From the NCBI GenBank assembly GCA_029948255.1, contig JALIZF010001938.1:1423501-1487500 (forward strand): a stretch of 64,000 nt of DNA, read 5' to 3'. A program made the position numbers and the translations under genes. Below, piece by piece: positions 1-11,603 of the stretch. Origin of the DNA: Telmatactis stephensoni. Taxonomy: Eukaryota; Cnidaria; Anthozoa; Actiniaria; Isophelliidae. The stretch's first letter is position 1; each line of letters starts with the position of its first letter. Under the pieces are notes generated by a model. The model was not told the DNA's origin and did no database searches. It saw only the letters and a program-made list of their open reading frames with translations.

Positions 1-196
1 TACTAGCGGAAGTAGCTCACAGTCAAAAACAAGTTCTAAGCCTAAAAACAGAGAAATCACATTGTGCGTCTATTGATCGAATCATGCATATTATATTGTT
101 CATTAAGTTAGCGGTAATCGCGAATTAATACGGACTTGAATAGTACGAGTGAAATATCATCTTATCTCAATTATGATATTGAAATTCTCTTTCAAG

Positions 197-354
197 GTTT
201 ATTCATCTATGGTTTCTATGGATACAGACACAGCATTGAGGGACTGGACACCACACCTGCAGATGAAGTCCATGAATATATTTTACCTAAAGATCCTCCC
301 ATAATGCAAAGCGTGAAGGAACAACAGCCTTCCGATAAAAATCATAAAGACTAA
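197..354 (+). CDS. Last exon of a cationic amino-acid transporter (SLC7 CAT type), partial
   Basis: The exon follows a TTCAAG acceptor and begins in phase 1, so an upstream exon outside the window supplies the first base. It reads through FIYGFYGYRHSIEG to a TAA at 352-354. This closely resembles the end of the last membrane segment and the start of the cytoplasmic tail of vertebrate CAT transporters, which carry YFGYGIRHSLEG at the same place. The remaining roughly 35 residues are a hydrophilic tail rich in D, E, K and P, which varies between family members. These plasma-membrane permeases carry arginine, lysine and ornithine. Only the C-terminus is here, so the paralogue cannot be named. 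The call rests on one short motif. Confidence 0.6.
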
Positions 355-464
355 TAAGTTATTTATAATTTTATCATATATCTAATATACCATATATTAG
401 TCCAACAAATTCCTTTTTCCTTGCTTTGAGACAAACAAACACAGAAACAAATGATGGAAAAGGA

Positions 465-582
465 AAAGGGAAGGGAGAGGAGGGGTAAGGAGGGGGACTG
501 AGGAGGAGAGGAGGGAAAGAGAGCTCTCTTTCCCTCCTCTCCTCCCCAGTCTCCCTGCCCTCCCCTCTCCTTCCCTTCCCTT
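465..582. repeat. Purine/pyrimidine fold-back element
   Basis: A G/A-rich arm is followed by its imperfect C/T-rich reverse complement around a central AGAGAGCTCTCT near 519-530. The right side runs into GCAACGCAGGCTA, which resembles the terminus of the fold-back in the channel-gene intron (19431-19581). It is probably a decayed copy of the same MITE-like family. Confidence 0.6.
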
Positions 583-837
583 GAGAGCCAGCAACGCAGG
601 CTATCCTCTAATAAGTAAATACACGGTAGCCATTAAAACAATGCGCGCGTAAATATGAATCGATATCTAGATAACGAGGACATGATCAGAAATAAAGAAG
701 ACATTTGTGTGGCCATTCTGCTTTAATCATATATCAGTTTAGTTTGTCATTTTTTCGTGGGTCCCCCAGATCTGGGTTAAATGACGTCACATGAACCACA
801 CTAAATTACGTTCTTTGATTTTAACTAGTACGGTATT

Positions 838-960
838 TAAGGTGGCCCGTTACTATTCATTGAAGTATTGGAGATATTTTTGATGCGCGCTTTTCATCAG
901 CTAAAATTTTGTCGATTTCTGTAATATTCTGGGTCGTAAATTACAAAACTTTGAATAGGT
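838..960 (+). mobile_element. Terminus of a TTAA-flanked element (fragment)
   Basis: TTAAGGTGGCCCGT at 838-851 matches the outer end of the large palindromic element at 58907-60554, and the following hundred bases are loosely similar (GATTTCTG and AAAACTTTGAA blocks). No inverted partner end was found nearby, so this is a solo end or an older copy. Confidence 0.35.
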
Positions 961-1234
961 TCAAGGGAATGTGAGTTTGTTTTCATCGGTGTAAAATTCT
1001 CGGAAATATGAACACGTTTTAAAAACGTCAGTTTTGCAAAGAAGCCGGTCCATAACTTTCAAATCCCTCGATGAATGTTCTTGTTACTCAGCCAATAAGA
1101 AGCCAAGCCCTGAAGGTTTCTATCTGAGATGTTTCGTTCCAAAACTGGCCATAACTCACTGCATGGGCAAATGGTATTCAATTTTATCTTGATTTTGCAT
1201 TAATAATATGCTTTTGCCGTTAGCTATAAAACAA

Positions 1235-1372
1235 ATGGACGATTTAGCCCAGACTTGCTACATTCTCAAGACCGATGCTATCCCAAACTTATTGGAAAGA
1301 AACTGTGTGATCACAGACCTACAAGAAATACAGACAGTGCTAAAAGACGAAGCATTTCTATGCTACTTCTAA
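1235..1372 (+). CDS. Small ORF of 45 codons, possible terminal exon, unidentified
   Basis: An ATG opens MDDLAQTCYILKTDAIPN and continues to a TAA at 1370-1372. An AG at CCGTTAG just upstream could act as an acceptor, which would make this a last exon rather than a complete gene. The composition looks protein-like and hydrophilic, without repeats, but no family is recognised. The 355-3162 stretch otherwise shows only the fold-back, the element end at 838 and the minisatellite. Confidence 0.18.
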   Translation: MDDLAQTCYILKTDAIPNLLERNCVITDLQEIQTVLKDEAFLCYF

Positions 1373-2577
1373 AAGGAATTTTATTTTCATTTTATATTAT
1401 TTCGAGATAACGCATTTTCGCTTGCTCAAAGTCAAAACTTCTACCACCAACATCAAACAGATTATATATGGAAAGTACGGAGACTCTTACCGATTTGCAG
1501 CATCTTGCGTTTCATTTCGAAATAGAGCAACGAAGTCGAATACATCTAATCATCTTGCATTCAGCTGCAATGAAAAGCCTTTCGTTTGATAATAATTATA
1601 ATTCTGCATCTGCATGTGGTGCTGCTGTATACATTATTCAGTGGCGATGGCCACTGAGAGAAAAACCAGCGAATAACTGAGCAGACAAACTTTACTAGGA
1701 CTGCTGATCAAAATGCATGTGAAGAATGCTACAACCAAGCCAAAAATGTGAATATATTATTTATTTAGCGCTATTAAAAATCTATTAATTGTCTCAAACG
1801 AAAGGTACTCGCGCGATCGACTTCGGTGCTTTATTTCTCCTCGGAAAAGAAACGTAAGATTTCAGTATATTTGCCATTAATTAAATATAGGATTAGGTCA
1901 CCTTAAATCGGCCGTAATGATTGTACCATGCGTGATCCAATGCCATTGGAAGAAACACAATGAAGCGTGAGGAGAAAACAGAAAAACGAAGGCACAAGAA
2001 CATCCCTTATCTTCTAACGTGCTGATATGCACGATTCTACCCAATTCAAAACCTCTGCGAATACAATCCTGTTGTCTTTTGCACTTCGCTATGATAAAAG
2101 GCAAAGGCAATTTATTTTACTTTGAAGCGCGGGGAGTGTTGCCCAATTCTCCCGAGCCAGGGGTCCATGTATATAAAGCGTCCGAAGTGTTCGCCCTCCC
2201 TTCATCCCCTCTCGCCATGCTACGTTTTAAGGGTACTGTCAATTAAAGCTACATGGAAAGGAAAGAAGTCGAAACAAGGATGTAAAGTCGAACTTGGACC
2301 TCTTGCACCGAAGGCCGTGCACTAACCAACTTTGCCATCCTTGCTCCATATGATGTGGAAACAAAAGTTTTAAATTGGGTGGAAACGTAAATATAGCATG
2401 CATTAGCCGATTTGGACTATATCTTGGTTGCGGTATTCTTTAAGAGTATTCTTTAAGAGTGTTACAAAGTCAAATGCTGAAACATTTTATTATTGTAATA
2501 ATTGCGTCCTTTTCGTCATTTTTTCTTTTCTTTCCTTCTTAAAGTAATGTGTTAGTGTGTGTTTAGAAGTCAAAGGA

Positions 2578-3172
2578 TATTGTTCACTTTAAAACAATGC
2601 TATTGTTCATATATTCTCAATGCTATTGTTCACATTAACAATGCTATTGTTCATATATTATCAATGTTATTGTTCACGTTAACAATGCTGTTGTTCATAT
2701 ATTATCCATGCTATTGTTCACATTAACAATGCTATTGTTCATATATTATCAATGTTATTGTTCACGTTAACAATGCTGTTGTTCATATATTCTCAATGCT
2801 ATTGTTCACATTAACAATGCTATTGTTCATATATTATCAATGTTATTGTTCACGTTAACAATGCTGTTGTTCATATATTATCAATGTTATTGTTCACGTT
2901 AACAATGCTGTTGTTCATATATTATCAATGTTATTGTTCACGTTAACAATGCTGTTGTTCATATATTATCCATGCTATTGTTCACATTAACAATGCTATT
3001 GTTCATATATTATCAATGTTATTGTTCACGTTAACAATGCTGTTGTTCATATATTATCCATGCTATTGTTCACATTAACAATGCTATTGTTCATATATTA
3101 TCAATGTTATTGTTCACGTTAACAATGCTGTTGTTCATATATTATCCATGCTATTGTATACATTAACAATAC
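2578..3172. repeat. 44-bp minisatellite (two 22-bp half-units), about 13 copies
   Basis: Units alternate between GCTRTTGTTCATATATTATC and a half-unit containing TATTGTTCACRTTAACAATG. Single-base variants (C/G, A/G) recur in register, which indicates higher-order amplification. The right edge overlaps the last codons and stop of the insulin-like gene on the minus strand. Confidence 0.9.
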
Positions 3173-4272
3173 TCTCGTACTTCTTCCGCTGTACAGCCTT
3201 CGTAACAACATTCTTCAACTATGTCAACACTTCTTTTACTGGACTACATGGAAACTTGTTGCCGCTTTGGCTGTCTTTATGATATTGGATTCTGAAAAGT
3301 ATAATTCAAATCATTTCAGGGTATTTTCCAACTATTCCTTAATTACACAGAACAAAAATACTATTGTAGACTCGTGTAATTATGATATTCTTCGAAAAAG
3401 AAATTCGTTCGGGTACGAATTAATTCCAAATTGATCTCGAAGCCATATGCTTACCCATAAAACAAAGCATAAAAGTATCAAAAGCAATGGAAACAAGCAG
3501 CAAGTGATAACATCTGCGCATGTCTCCAACTTCTATTGTCTTGGACAAATTGATAATTTTGAAAGGATTATTTATAGCTGTTCGTACTTCTGCACTCGAC
3601 TGTATGGTAATTCGCTTTAATCACGGAGACGCCATCTTGAACCAGATGTCTTTGTTTCTTACATAAAAACGAGGTCAAGCGTGGTAATTTACCACGCTTG
3701 AACTCGCTTCCATGTTAGAAACAAAGACGTCAAACAATGCAAATTCAAGATGGCGTCTCCGTGATTAAAGCGAATGCTCCGTAAAACTTTGGGGAGACTA
3801 TATATGGCTTTCTTTATGAGAGAGGTAGCCCTAAGCCAGATTAAATTATCACTTGCTGTTATATTATGGAAACAAACAAACAAGCAAGCACTGAACAATC
3901 AAACAAACAAACAGCTTTCCATATTTTCTGGTTTTTTTTCGGTTTTGCCCGTTACTGAATTGACCAACGAGAGCGTGCATTATATAAATCGTTGACGTCT
4001 ATATCTGGTTAACAACTTATATGGAAACCAATAATGTACATACTTGAAACTTTATGGGAAGTTCTTTTTGATGATTGTTGATAAACCACGGTATGGCAAA
4101 GATTTGTAACTGTTTCGTATATCAAGTCTCCACACAGATGGCCATCAACCTTTCTATTTCCAGTCTCATTGGTTTTCCAGCATTTGCCTTTATAACAGGT
4201 TCCTTCGATCATCAATGATAGATAGGTTACCAATAGCAACAACAGAAATAAGCTTCGTGTTGAAAACATCAT
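3163..4272 (-). CDS. Insulin-like peptide precursor
   Basis: Exon 1 (4044-4272) encodes a leucine-rich signal peptide starting MMFSTRSLFLLLLL, then TCYKGKC, a dibasic RK, and a B-chain HLCGDLIYETVTNLC with the insulin spacing C-x11-C. A dibasic KR follows, and the exon ends at a good GTATGT donor in phase 1. The 3' coding part (about 3163-3243) has a dibasic KR followed by an A-chain DIVEECCYEGC with the pattern CC-x3-C-x8-C, ending in Tyr-Cys-stop (stop 3163-3165). The B, C and A order with dibasic processing sites is diagnostic of secreted insulin-family hormones. The join is unresolved. The acceptor that directly precedes the A-chain part (AG at 3244-3245) is phase 0, so a further C-peptide exon or an indel is needed. 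A stronger acceptor at 3292-3293 reads one base out of frame with the A chain. A start at 4290 is also possible. Confidence 0.7.
3610..3775. repeat. Inverted-repeat element (MITE-like)
   Basis: Arms of about 32 bp beginning ATTCGCTTTAATCACGGAGA are inverted around a spacer that itself contains a short palindrome (GTGGTAATTTACCAC). It lies between the two coding parts of the insulin-like gene, so it is intronic there. Confidence 0.8.
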
Positions 4273-4539
4273 CTGTTTATTGAAAGACATTTTTCATGAA
4301 TTTCATTGTCCGTTGAACATAAAATCAGTTCGGTTGTGAATTTATCGGTTTAGACCCAAAGTACAGCAAGACTATTGCGCATTTCAGTGCAGCCTTGGTA
4401 ATTATAATTTTTAATATGATTACGACTCTTTTCAATGATCGTTTGACAAACATGTTTGGATGTATACCAGGCCTATCCCGGGTCCTTAAGTCGCCGTTTT
4501 TTTACTGCGGCTTAATGCAATTTAAGGCATCCTATAAGG

Positions 4540-4720
4540 CGTTTTAAGAAAATGTGGAGACATTTGTGTAATTTTTAAAGGCGTTTTACGGCGTTTTTAG
4601 GCGTTTTTAGGCGTTTTAAGCCATGCAACTTATTAAAAGACTCTTAAAAGAGTTGAATTAACTGAAATAAACTAGTTATGGCTACTGACATTGAGTATTT
4701 TAAGGAATCTTAAGGCGTTT
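4540..4720. repeat. Degenerate GGCGTTTTAAG repeats
   Basis: Several loose copies of GGCGTTTTAAG and GGCGTTTTTA occur in about 180 bp. In the gene-free interval 4291-10709 nothing coding could be supported beyond the repeats listed separately. Confidence 0.5.
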
Positions 4721-7257
4721 TAAGGCAACTTATGGGCCCGGAGTAGGCCTCATACCAGAACCCTTGTTGTCGAATGAGCTAGAGGCACCTCATGGTACTA
4801 TTAGATCACGCCCGCACGGTAGGTCACCTTGAATATATAAAATAAAGGCCCACTTGGATGAAAATCGATGAAAATTGGAAACTGATTATTTCCATCAGAA
4901 GATGAATGTAGTTAAATAACTGTCTACCCTCTGCCCAAAAATCTGCATTTCAAGCTCATTTTCAAAGATAAATTTTGATATTAAGTCTAAAAGAACAATA
5001 GGGTTGAGTAAATGACGTCATTTACTTACTTAAATGCTAAAATACTTGACAATTTCTATTTGTCTCGTTTGAATGCAAAGAAAATGTTGCTTTTGGTGAT
5101 TATTGGAAGTCGTACAGATAGGTCTTACTAAGTTTCAAGTCATTTCCAATTTTAATTTATTTTCATCCAAGTAGCCCTTTAAACTTTGCCAGTGATGTGG
5201 TCATGATTACAGCAGTAGAACAAGATATTCACGTTGATATTTTTGTCATTGTAATCTTAATGGGCAGCTGTAATTGGTTATAAGCTGTAGCGGCGTCCCT
5301 GCCTTTGGCAAAGTAAATAAAATTAAGTAAATAAAATAAAGTAAATAAAATAAATATGAACACGTATTCCAGGCGTCGTGAGTTGGAGTCCCACTTGGGT
5401 TTGTTAACGCTCTGTCTGCTAGGAGGATCCGACTTTCCCTATTTCTCCGCGTATTTTACAACCTGACTATACACAACTGACACATTGTATCTCAAACCTA
5501 GTTTATCTGATGTTGACTAGCTAGCCTACAAGTGGCTAGGATAAATTTATCAATTGAGCTAGTGAAATCAGAATATAAGGAAAAACTTCAGTAACAACCG
5601 TGCGAAACGCAAGGAGCTAAGAGTCCTAAGAGTAAAGGAGCTGATGTATCACAACAACGTACCATGCAGTAAATACAAGTAATTATAAACTCACTTACCA
5701 TGAACTGAACCTATGTAGTTTGAGTAGTTTGGTGCTGTTGTTTCCACGCACTACTACTAATACTATATGACTTCATTATATATACACACTTCTTTGACAC
5801 AATAAGTGCAGTGAATTGATACATCCGGAATTCTAGTGTCCTTTGATCATGTCTTTTATCAAACTAATGGTGATTGCTCCTTTGGAGCAAATCTAGTGTC
5901 TTTTCTGCACTTATTTGCAGTCAGATATAATTACCAGTGACGTACACGTGGAAACAAAGTTAACGTTTGAATTCTCAACATCACACTTTAAACCCCCATG
6001 GCCAGACTTTTACTTGGTAGATGATTTTGCTACAGTAAATTCAGCAACTATATTAGGGATTAGCACTGAGTAAGGTAATCCATTAAACGTGGAAACACCT
6101 GTCACTTAAAAAACAGTCGAAAGCTAGCCGCTCATTTTACGGAAATCATCAAAACACTTGTTCAAACACATTTATTTTCTTGGGACATTATGTACGCTGT
6201 CTGGTGATCAAGTCAGCTGTGGAAATTCCTGAATATTTATAACGTGTAATCGATCGACTTTGTAAGCTTTCGTGACAAAGATTGGGAGAGGTGACCGGAT
6301 AAAAACAGGGTCAAACTTCAGTGTAAAACCTGGGAATGACATCACAATAGAACAAAGCCTTTATTCAAGCTAAACAATAGAACGGGACAATGGAGGTTGT
6401 TACATGAAGGACGTAAGTATAAGCAGTGCAGAAACTGGAACACCAAGAAACAGTGACGTCAAGTTAATCATGTAACTAGGTAAATATCATAAAATGTACT
6501 GAGAAAGGGAAATAGACGCACCTTGGGAGTCTGTGGGCAAGGAAGTTTAAAACAACTCTGAAATGTGAGTTGAATTTGTTAATTTGTTTATGTTTGGTTT
6601 TCATTTGTAAAACTCCTGTAAAACGTCAGTAAGATGAGAACTCCCACTCTTAATTGTGTTTAATGGGCTTCAAAGTAATGATTGATAACCAAATTAACAA
6701 ATGGATTTCCATGCTGTACATAACGTCTGACATGTTCATATAAGCTTGTATGTTTACAGTTGGATCCTCTTTTTCACGGATACGCTTTTTGTTACTTTAG
6801 AAAATCAGATTACACTGACAAACTGCTATAAGAGTGTTCCGCCATCCATTTAGAATGTTTACATACATTCAAGTAGTTTAATAGGCAGCCACTCCAAGGT
6901 TTCAAAACCGTTCATCGTTCACTGTCATCAAGAATCAAAAACGATCAGAGTTATCGGTAAACTATCACTAAATAGAGCCAGCTATAATGTAAGGTTTATC
7001 TTTATAGATGAATGTGCACTAGAACGAGATGTCTCTTTAGACATGGGGACTCCGTGCAATTTCACAGGGGATATATACAAGTCACGAACAACAAAAGCTC
7101 AACATTGGAACATTAGAATGTCTGTTAAAGCACTAAAACACTTGTTGTTCTTTGTCGTAGATTTTAAAAAGTAAATGCTGCTTAAAATATTTAGAATGAG
7201 TGATATTTGATTTGGAAACTATCTATATAGGAATTCTTTCTATCTCTCTCTTCAAGC

Positions 7258-7400
7258 CACCTATCTTGGTTAGCCTTACATGGTTATTATAGGTGGCCTG
7301 TACCCAAAAATCCTGTTTTAATCTAATATTTCTTTTAAACGTATAAAATGTAAATATGTGGTACTAAATAAAGACATTGTATTGTATTGTTGTATTGTAT
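7258..7400 (+). mobile_element. Retroelement 3' tail
   Basis: A stretch ending in GTGGTACTAAATAAAGACA followed by TTGTA repeats has the form of a 5'-truncated non-LTR retrotransposon tail: 3' UTR, AATAAA, then a short simple repeat. No reverse-transcriptase frame remains. Confidence 0.35.
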
Positions 7401-8616
7401 TGAAGAGTAAAAAAAAGATTTACTGATATATATTCATATATCATTCCATGAAATGGTCAACCTTACCTTCACCCAATCCTTTCTATTTTCTGTTTTTCCC
7501 TTTTGTTGTGTCTAGCTATTTGTAGTCTTTCACTTGCTTTAAGAGTAAATAAAATAAATGTACAAAACATGTTTTTATACGCGTTTTGTAATGGAGAACA
7601 AGATGTCAGTAATGCATTATCACAGTATTAACACATTATTTGCGGCGTTCAATCTTTTCCTGTTATTCCAATCCTATTTTCTTGCCCAGGAGGGGTTCTG
7701 TAAATTGTTCAACCAGACTCTTTTAACGCCACGGAAACCATTATGTTAATTTCATCTTGCAATATAAAATCCCATTCTTTATATTAAAATCCACTTGAGA
7801 ATTATGGAGTCAGCTACCCAAAACGTCGTATAATTTTGCTGTTTTATTTTAATCTTCTGTAACCCAACTTTACCTTTGATAGTTTGTCATATGGTTTACA
7901 GTGATAAAAAGGCGTTTAATTTACTATTTACAAATTGAATACTTTTGAAATGGGACTGATGGATGCCTCGTGACTTAGACAAATCAAGCAACATTTGTCA
8001 GTGTTATTATTTCATCGACAAATCTTTTTGACGCCGAGAAAATAGGACTGAATAATTTAGAAAGGGAAATCAGCTAAAGGGAAGCAAAAGACTAAAAAGA
8101 GGGGAAAACAACTAAATCAATAGATGGAAAGATAACGTTATACGAAATGAAACTGCAAGCTAAAAGGGAAAGGGGAGGTGACAAAAAAAGAGACATCCAA
8201 ACTTTCAAAGGAAACGAGACAGATCTGTTAAAAAGCAACATGCATAATTGACTGGTGGAAACACAATCCTTTGGGCCCAGGATAAAAGACAAGAGAAAAA
8301 TCCGTCCTTATTCTCTCTTTCCTCCGCTTTGGGCGTTAAATACTAAAAGTATTTTGATTTTCCAAAATTGTATATCCTATCCCATATTTGTAAGACTAAC
8401 GCTTAAAAATAAACGTTTCCTTTCCTCTTTCATTCAGCTATTTTGTTTAGTTGAAAGCATGCTTAAGATGATGTGGCTGATAATGGCGCTGTTGTGGAAG
8501 CCATACCCTATCCCAAACCAAAAGGTACCCTGTGCCAGACTAAAGGGGGTGAAAAATGATGCCAGATTTCCCATGTAGACTTGGGAGCTGAAAAACCATA
8601 CCCCATCAGGCAGCAC

Positions 8617-8619
<3 letters not shown>

Positions 8620-8652
<33 letters not shown>

Positions 8653-8655
8653 TTT
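8620..8655. repeat. (TAA)n microsatellite
   Basis: About eleven TAA units are followed by TTTATTAACTTATATAGCGC, a form often seen at the 3' end of dispersed repeats. Confidence 0.8.
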
Positions 8656-8791
8656 ATTAACTTATATAGCGCGAATATCAATTGGGATATTTTCATACAT
8701 ACTCGTATAGTAAATATGGAGTACTCCCCCGGGCCACTCTACCACCATAACTCTGCTTAAATATATGCCAGGTTTACTAGAGACACTACAT

Positions 8792-9081
8792 ACTAGCAAG
8801 AGACCATAATACTAAGAGAGCGAAACTTAGTATTGATGTCTGTGCCATGTTCGTGGCGGCTAAGGCTATTTTTAGTAACTTCGCCATCGCGCGCGCAAGT
8901 CCCTCAACCAATAGAATTTGATTTTTGACGTGCGCGCGGACGGGACCGTTTGAATTCTATTGTTTAAGAGCCTTGCGCGCGCAATGGCGAAGTTACTAAA
9001 AATAGCCTTAGGCGCCACGAACATGGCACAGACATCAATACTGAGCTTCGCTCTCTTAGTATTATGGTCTCTTGATACTAG
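8792..9081. mobile_element. Inverted-repeat element with about 110-bp arms
   Basis: The left arm starts ACTAGCAAGAGACCATAATA and the right arm is its near-perfect reverse complement ending in TATTATGGTCTCTTGATACTAGT. The centre is rich in CGCGCG. No coding capacity is seen, so this is a non-autonomous DNA-transposon-like element. Confidence 0.8.
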
Positions 9082-9668
9082 TAAGGGGATTGCACAGTTA
9101 AAGCCATTTTTTTCAAAAAGGGGGACATTGGGGAGGGGGGTACTCAAAACCGCACAAAAAATCTCAAAAACCGAAAAACCACGACTAAAAACGCCGAAAA
9201 ACTGAAACCGCATCTGAAAAGTCACGCTTCTCTATCACGTGATACAAACACTGGAAACCGAAAAAACGCAAAGATAGTTGGATTTCACCGAAAACCGCAG
9301 TCCGAAAACTGCAAAATCCGAAAGCGCAGACCTCTAGAAACCGCTAACCGTGTATAAAATGAGCAAAAACCATAAAACGGCGTTAAAAATCGGCCAAAAT
9401 AGTAAACCCCAATGCCCCCCTCCTCAAGGTTACATGCACATTTGAATTTTGATGTTAGCCTTGCTTTAAAGCAAAAATATCAGCCTTTGATGGGCCATTA
9501 AATTCAACACAACATTTTAGTACAAAAAACGCAATTCTATAAAAAGTCGACTTAGAAAATTTCAAAACAGTTAAAACTCGAAGAATGAAGAATACTTTGT
9601 TGTGGTCCATCAAGGTCCTATTGGTCCTATTCTTTACTTTCACAATAACCTGCATAGTGCCTTCTCTT

Positions 9669-9719
9669 TTTTTTTTGGGGTGGGGGGGGTGGGGGGTGGG
9701 GTGGGGTGGGGGGGTGGTA
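9669..9719 (+). repeat. G-rich tract with quadruplex potential
   Basis: A run of T is followed by about 50 bases that are almost only G, arranged as at least seven runs of four or more G separated by single T. This satisfies the usual four-run G-quadruplex pattern several times over. Confidence 0.7.
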
Positions 9720-10589
9720 GCTATTGTCATTCAATCAATCAAATAGAGTACTTAACGGTGATGTCATGAAAAAAGATTTTTTCAGTTTATCCATTTTGAT
9801 AGAACATTATTTACCTTTTTACTCCAACAAAGAGCTAAGGCTCAAAATGTCAGTAATTAAGTTATCTCCTTTTTTATGGTTACCAATTTCATGGAAATCA
9901 GTATAATTATATATTCAGCTGCTAATATGTGTATCTCCGCCAATATTTAGCCCCTTTCCATGAAATTTCACTTTTATAATTTTTTCAATTTCTATCATAA
10001 TTGAGAGGCAAATTTGATAAACCAAAAATCAAATTTTTTACAATATCATCACTTCGGTACTCTGTGGTACTCTACATATATTCAACATTGTGTGCTCAAT
10101 GTCATTCACCCTCAATTATACACTTGTAGAACTTGACCTTCTTACCCTTTATGGCAGAAGGAAACCCTTGAGTTAAATGTTTTACAGAAATACCCTACAT
10201 CCTAATAGTAAGCTGCATAGCCTGTTACCTGAACCCTCAACAAACAAATATACATACAATCTCAGAAATTCTAGGATACTCCCATTGTATAAGACAGTGA
10301 AGAACTAATCATTTCCTGAACAGTTTCCTACCATATTTTGTGAGGAAGTGGGACAGAATTTCATGACTTTACTTATTAGTTAGATATTTATATTTTATCG
10401 ACTATCTCATTTTATCATAGACCTTTGAGGTTTTTCAATTCTTAATTGTTGCACTGATTAGGAATTGCCATTCAAAGCTTGGAATAAAGATATTATTATT
10501 GTAGATTTATTGATCGAAACATCAAAACGTTGAATATCACATATTACTTTTTATAGTTATTGAATTTTTTTCATTTGAATTACAGTAGT

Positions 10590-10645
10590 TAACCCCCCCC
10601 CCCCCAAAAAAAAAACACAACACAACACACACAACAACAACAACA
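10590..10645. repeat. Homopolymer and CAA-rich tract
   Basis: A run of about 13 C is followed by A and then CACAA and CAACAA repeats, just downstream of the stop of the minus-strand TMEM177-like gene. Confidence 0.7.
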
Positions 10646-10709
10646 TAAGGCATTACAGATATTGTGAAAGCAGAGATTGTGAATGCATCTGACTTACATG
10701 CAATATTTC

Positions 10710-11603
10710 TTATTGTCCTAAATGTTCATCAAGAATTTGTTGTAGTTTTTCAAGGCGTTCAGTAAGTTTAGGATGTTGTTTAACTTTAAGTTCATTGCCT
10801 TGTTCATCATAATATGCTAAACCATTTACACCATGCAATACACACAAAATTTGATTCAACTGTAGCCTCTTCTTCATAAAATCAACTCCACCCCTTGCAG
10901 CCTTTAAGTCAGTTTTAGCTGACATTTCATCAGCTAAGAATTCTTCCTTGTGTTGCAACTCACTGTTAACACGTTTATACGCAATGTAGCTAAGTCTGAG
11001 TATACAGAGCTTTAAGACAATGTCTATCAGTACAGGCAAAGCTGCAAACCTTGAAGTGGAAAACATTACCTTATATGTAACATACAACCAAGATGGTGAT
11101 AGCAATGCATGCAGTAATTTATACTTTGGTAGCTGTAGATGTGCAATTTCATGTCCTATAGTAAATGCAATATTGTCTTGCGTAGGAGTCAGTGCATCTC
11201 TCATCTGTGATCCCATTTCTGACTCCCATTTTACTGTTCTTCCTTTGAAGTTAATTGGTGAGTTCACGACATCGTCTGGAGTATCAAACAAATACCATCC
11301 TGGTATACCTAGTACTGCACCATTTGGTAACGACGTTGAACCAGCACTAAAACCACTGAAACCTTTATTAACAAACAGAGAGACACGTTCGGCGTTTTCA
11401 AGCTTCATTTTTTGAGCTCTCTGTATAAATTCATTACGACATTTATCAGGTACTTGTTGGCCGGTAGAACCAAAAGCACTCTCACAGATAGTCACTGGTA
11501 ATCCATGTGGAAGCGTCTTGAAAACAAACAAACCTCCAACGCCAAGTCCTACAGATATTCGCAAAAATCGGACGGTTATCCTCCCCGCTAAATCCAGAGC
11601 CAT
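10710..11603 (-). CDS. TMEM177-like mitochondrial membrane protein with M48 motif (copy 1)
   Basis: A single-exon frame of 297 residues. The ATG at 11603 (MALDLAGRITVRFLRISVGL) is preferred to one 28 codons upstream because it aligns with the start of the neighbouring paralogue. The core FSAGSTSLPNGAVLGIPG followed by GRTVKWESEMG matches TMEM177. In vertebrates that protein sits in the inner mitochondrial membrane and helps stabilise COX20 during cytochrome c oxidase subunit 2 assembly. The vertebrate protein lacks a catalytic site. Here HEIAH at residues 151-155 and E221-F-L-A-D225 downstream form the zinc-ligand pattern of M48 peptidases (HExxH with E-x-x-A-D). Hydrophobic segments lie near residues 11-30 and between about 163 and 210. 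Whether it is an active peptidase is inference. Confidence 0.85.
   Translation of the reverse strand: MALDLAGRITVRFLRISVGLGVGGLFVFKTLPHGLPVTICESAFGSTGQQVPDKCRNEFIQRAQKMKLENAERVSLFVNKGFSGFSAGSTSLPNGAVLGIPGWYLFDTPDDVVNSPINFKGRTVKWESEMGSQMRDALTPTQDNIAFTIGHEIAHLQLPKYKLLHALLSPSWLYVTYKVMFSTSRFAALPVLIDIVLKLCILRLSYIAYKRVNSELQHKEEFLADEMSAKTDLKAARGGVDFMKKRLQLNQILCVLHGVNGLAYYDEQGNELKVKQHPKLTERLEKLQQILDEHLGQ

Noticed and set aside
8872..9225. Frames of about 80-117 codons on both strands
   Set aside because: They are produced by the inverted-repeat element. Both strands read alike, and no family match is seen.
11020..11415. 131-codon plus-strand frame
   Set aside because: Antisense shadow of the TMEM177-like copy 1.
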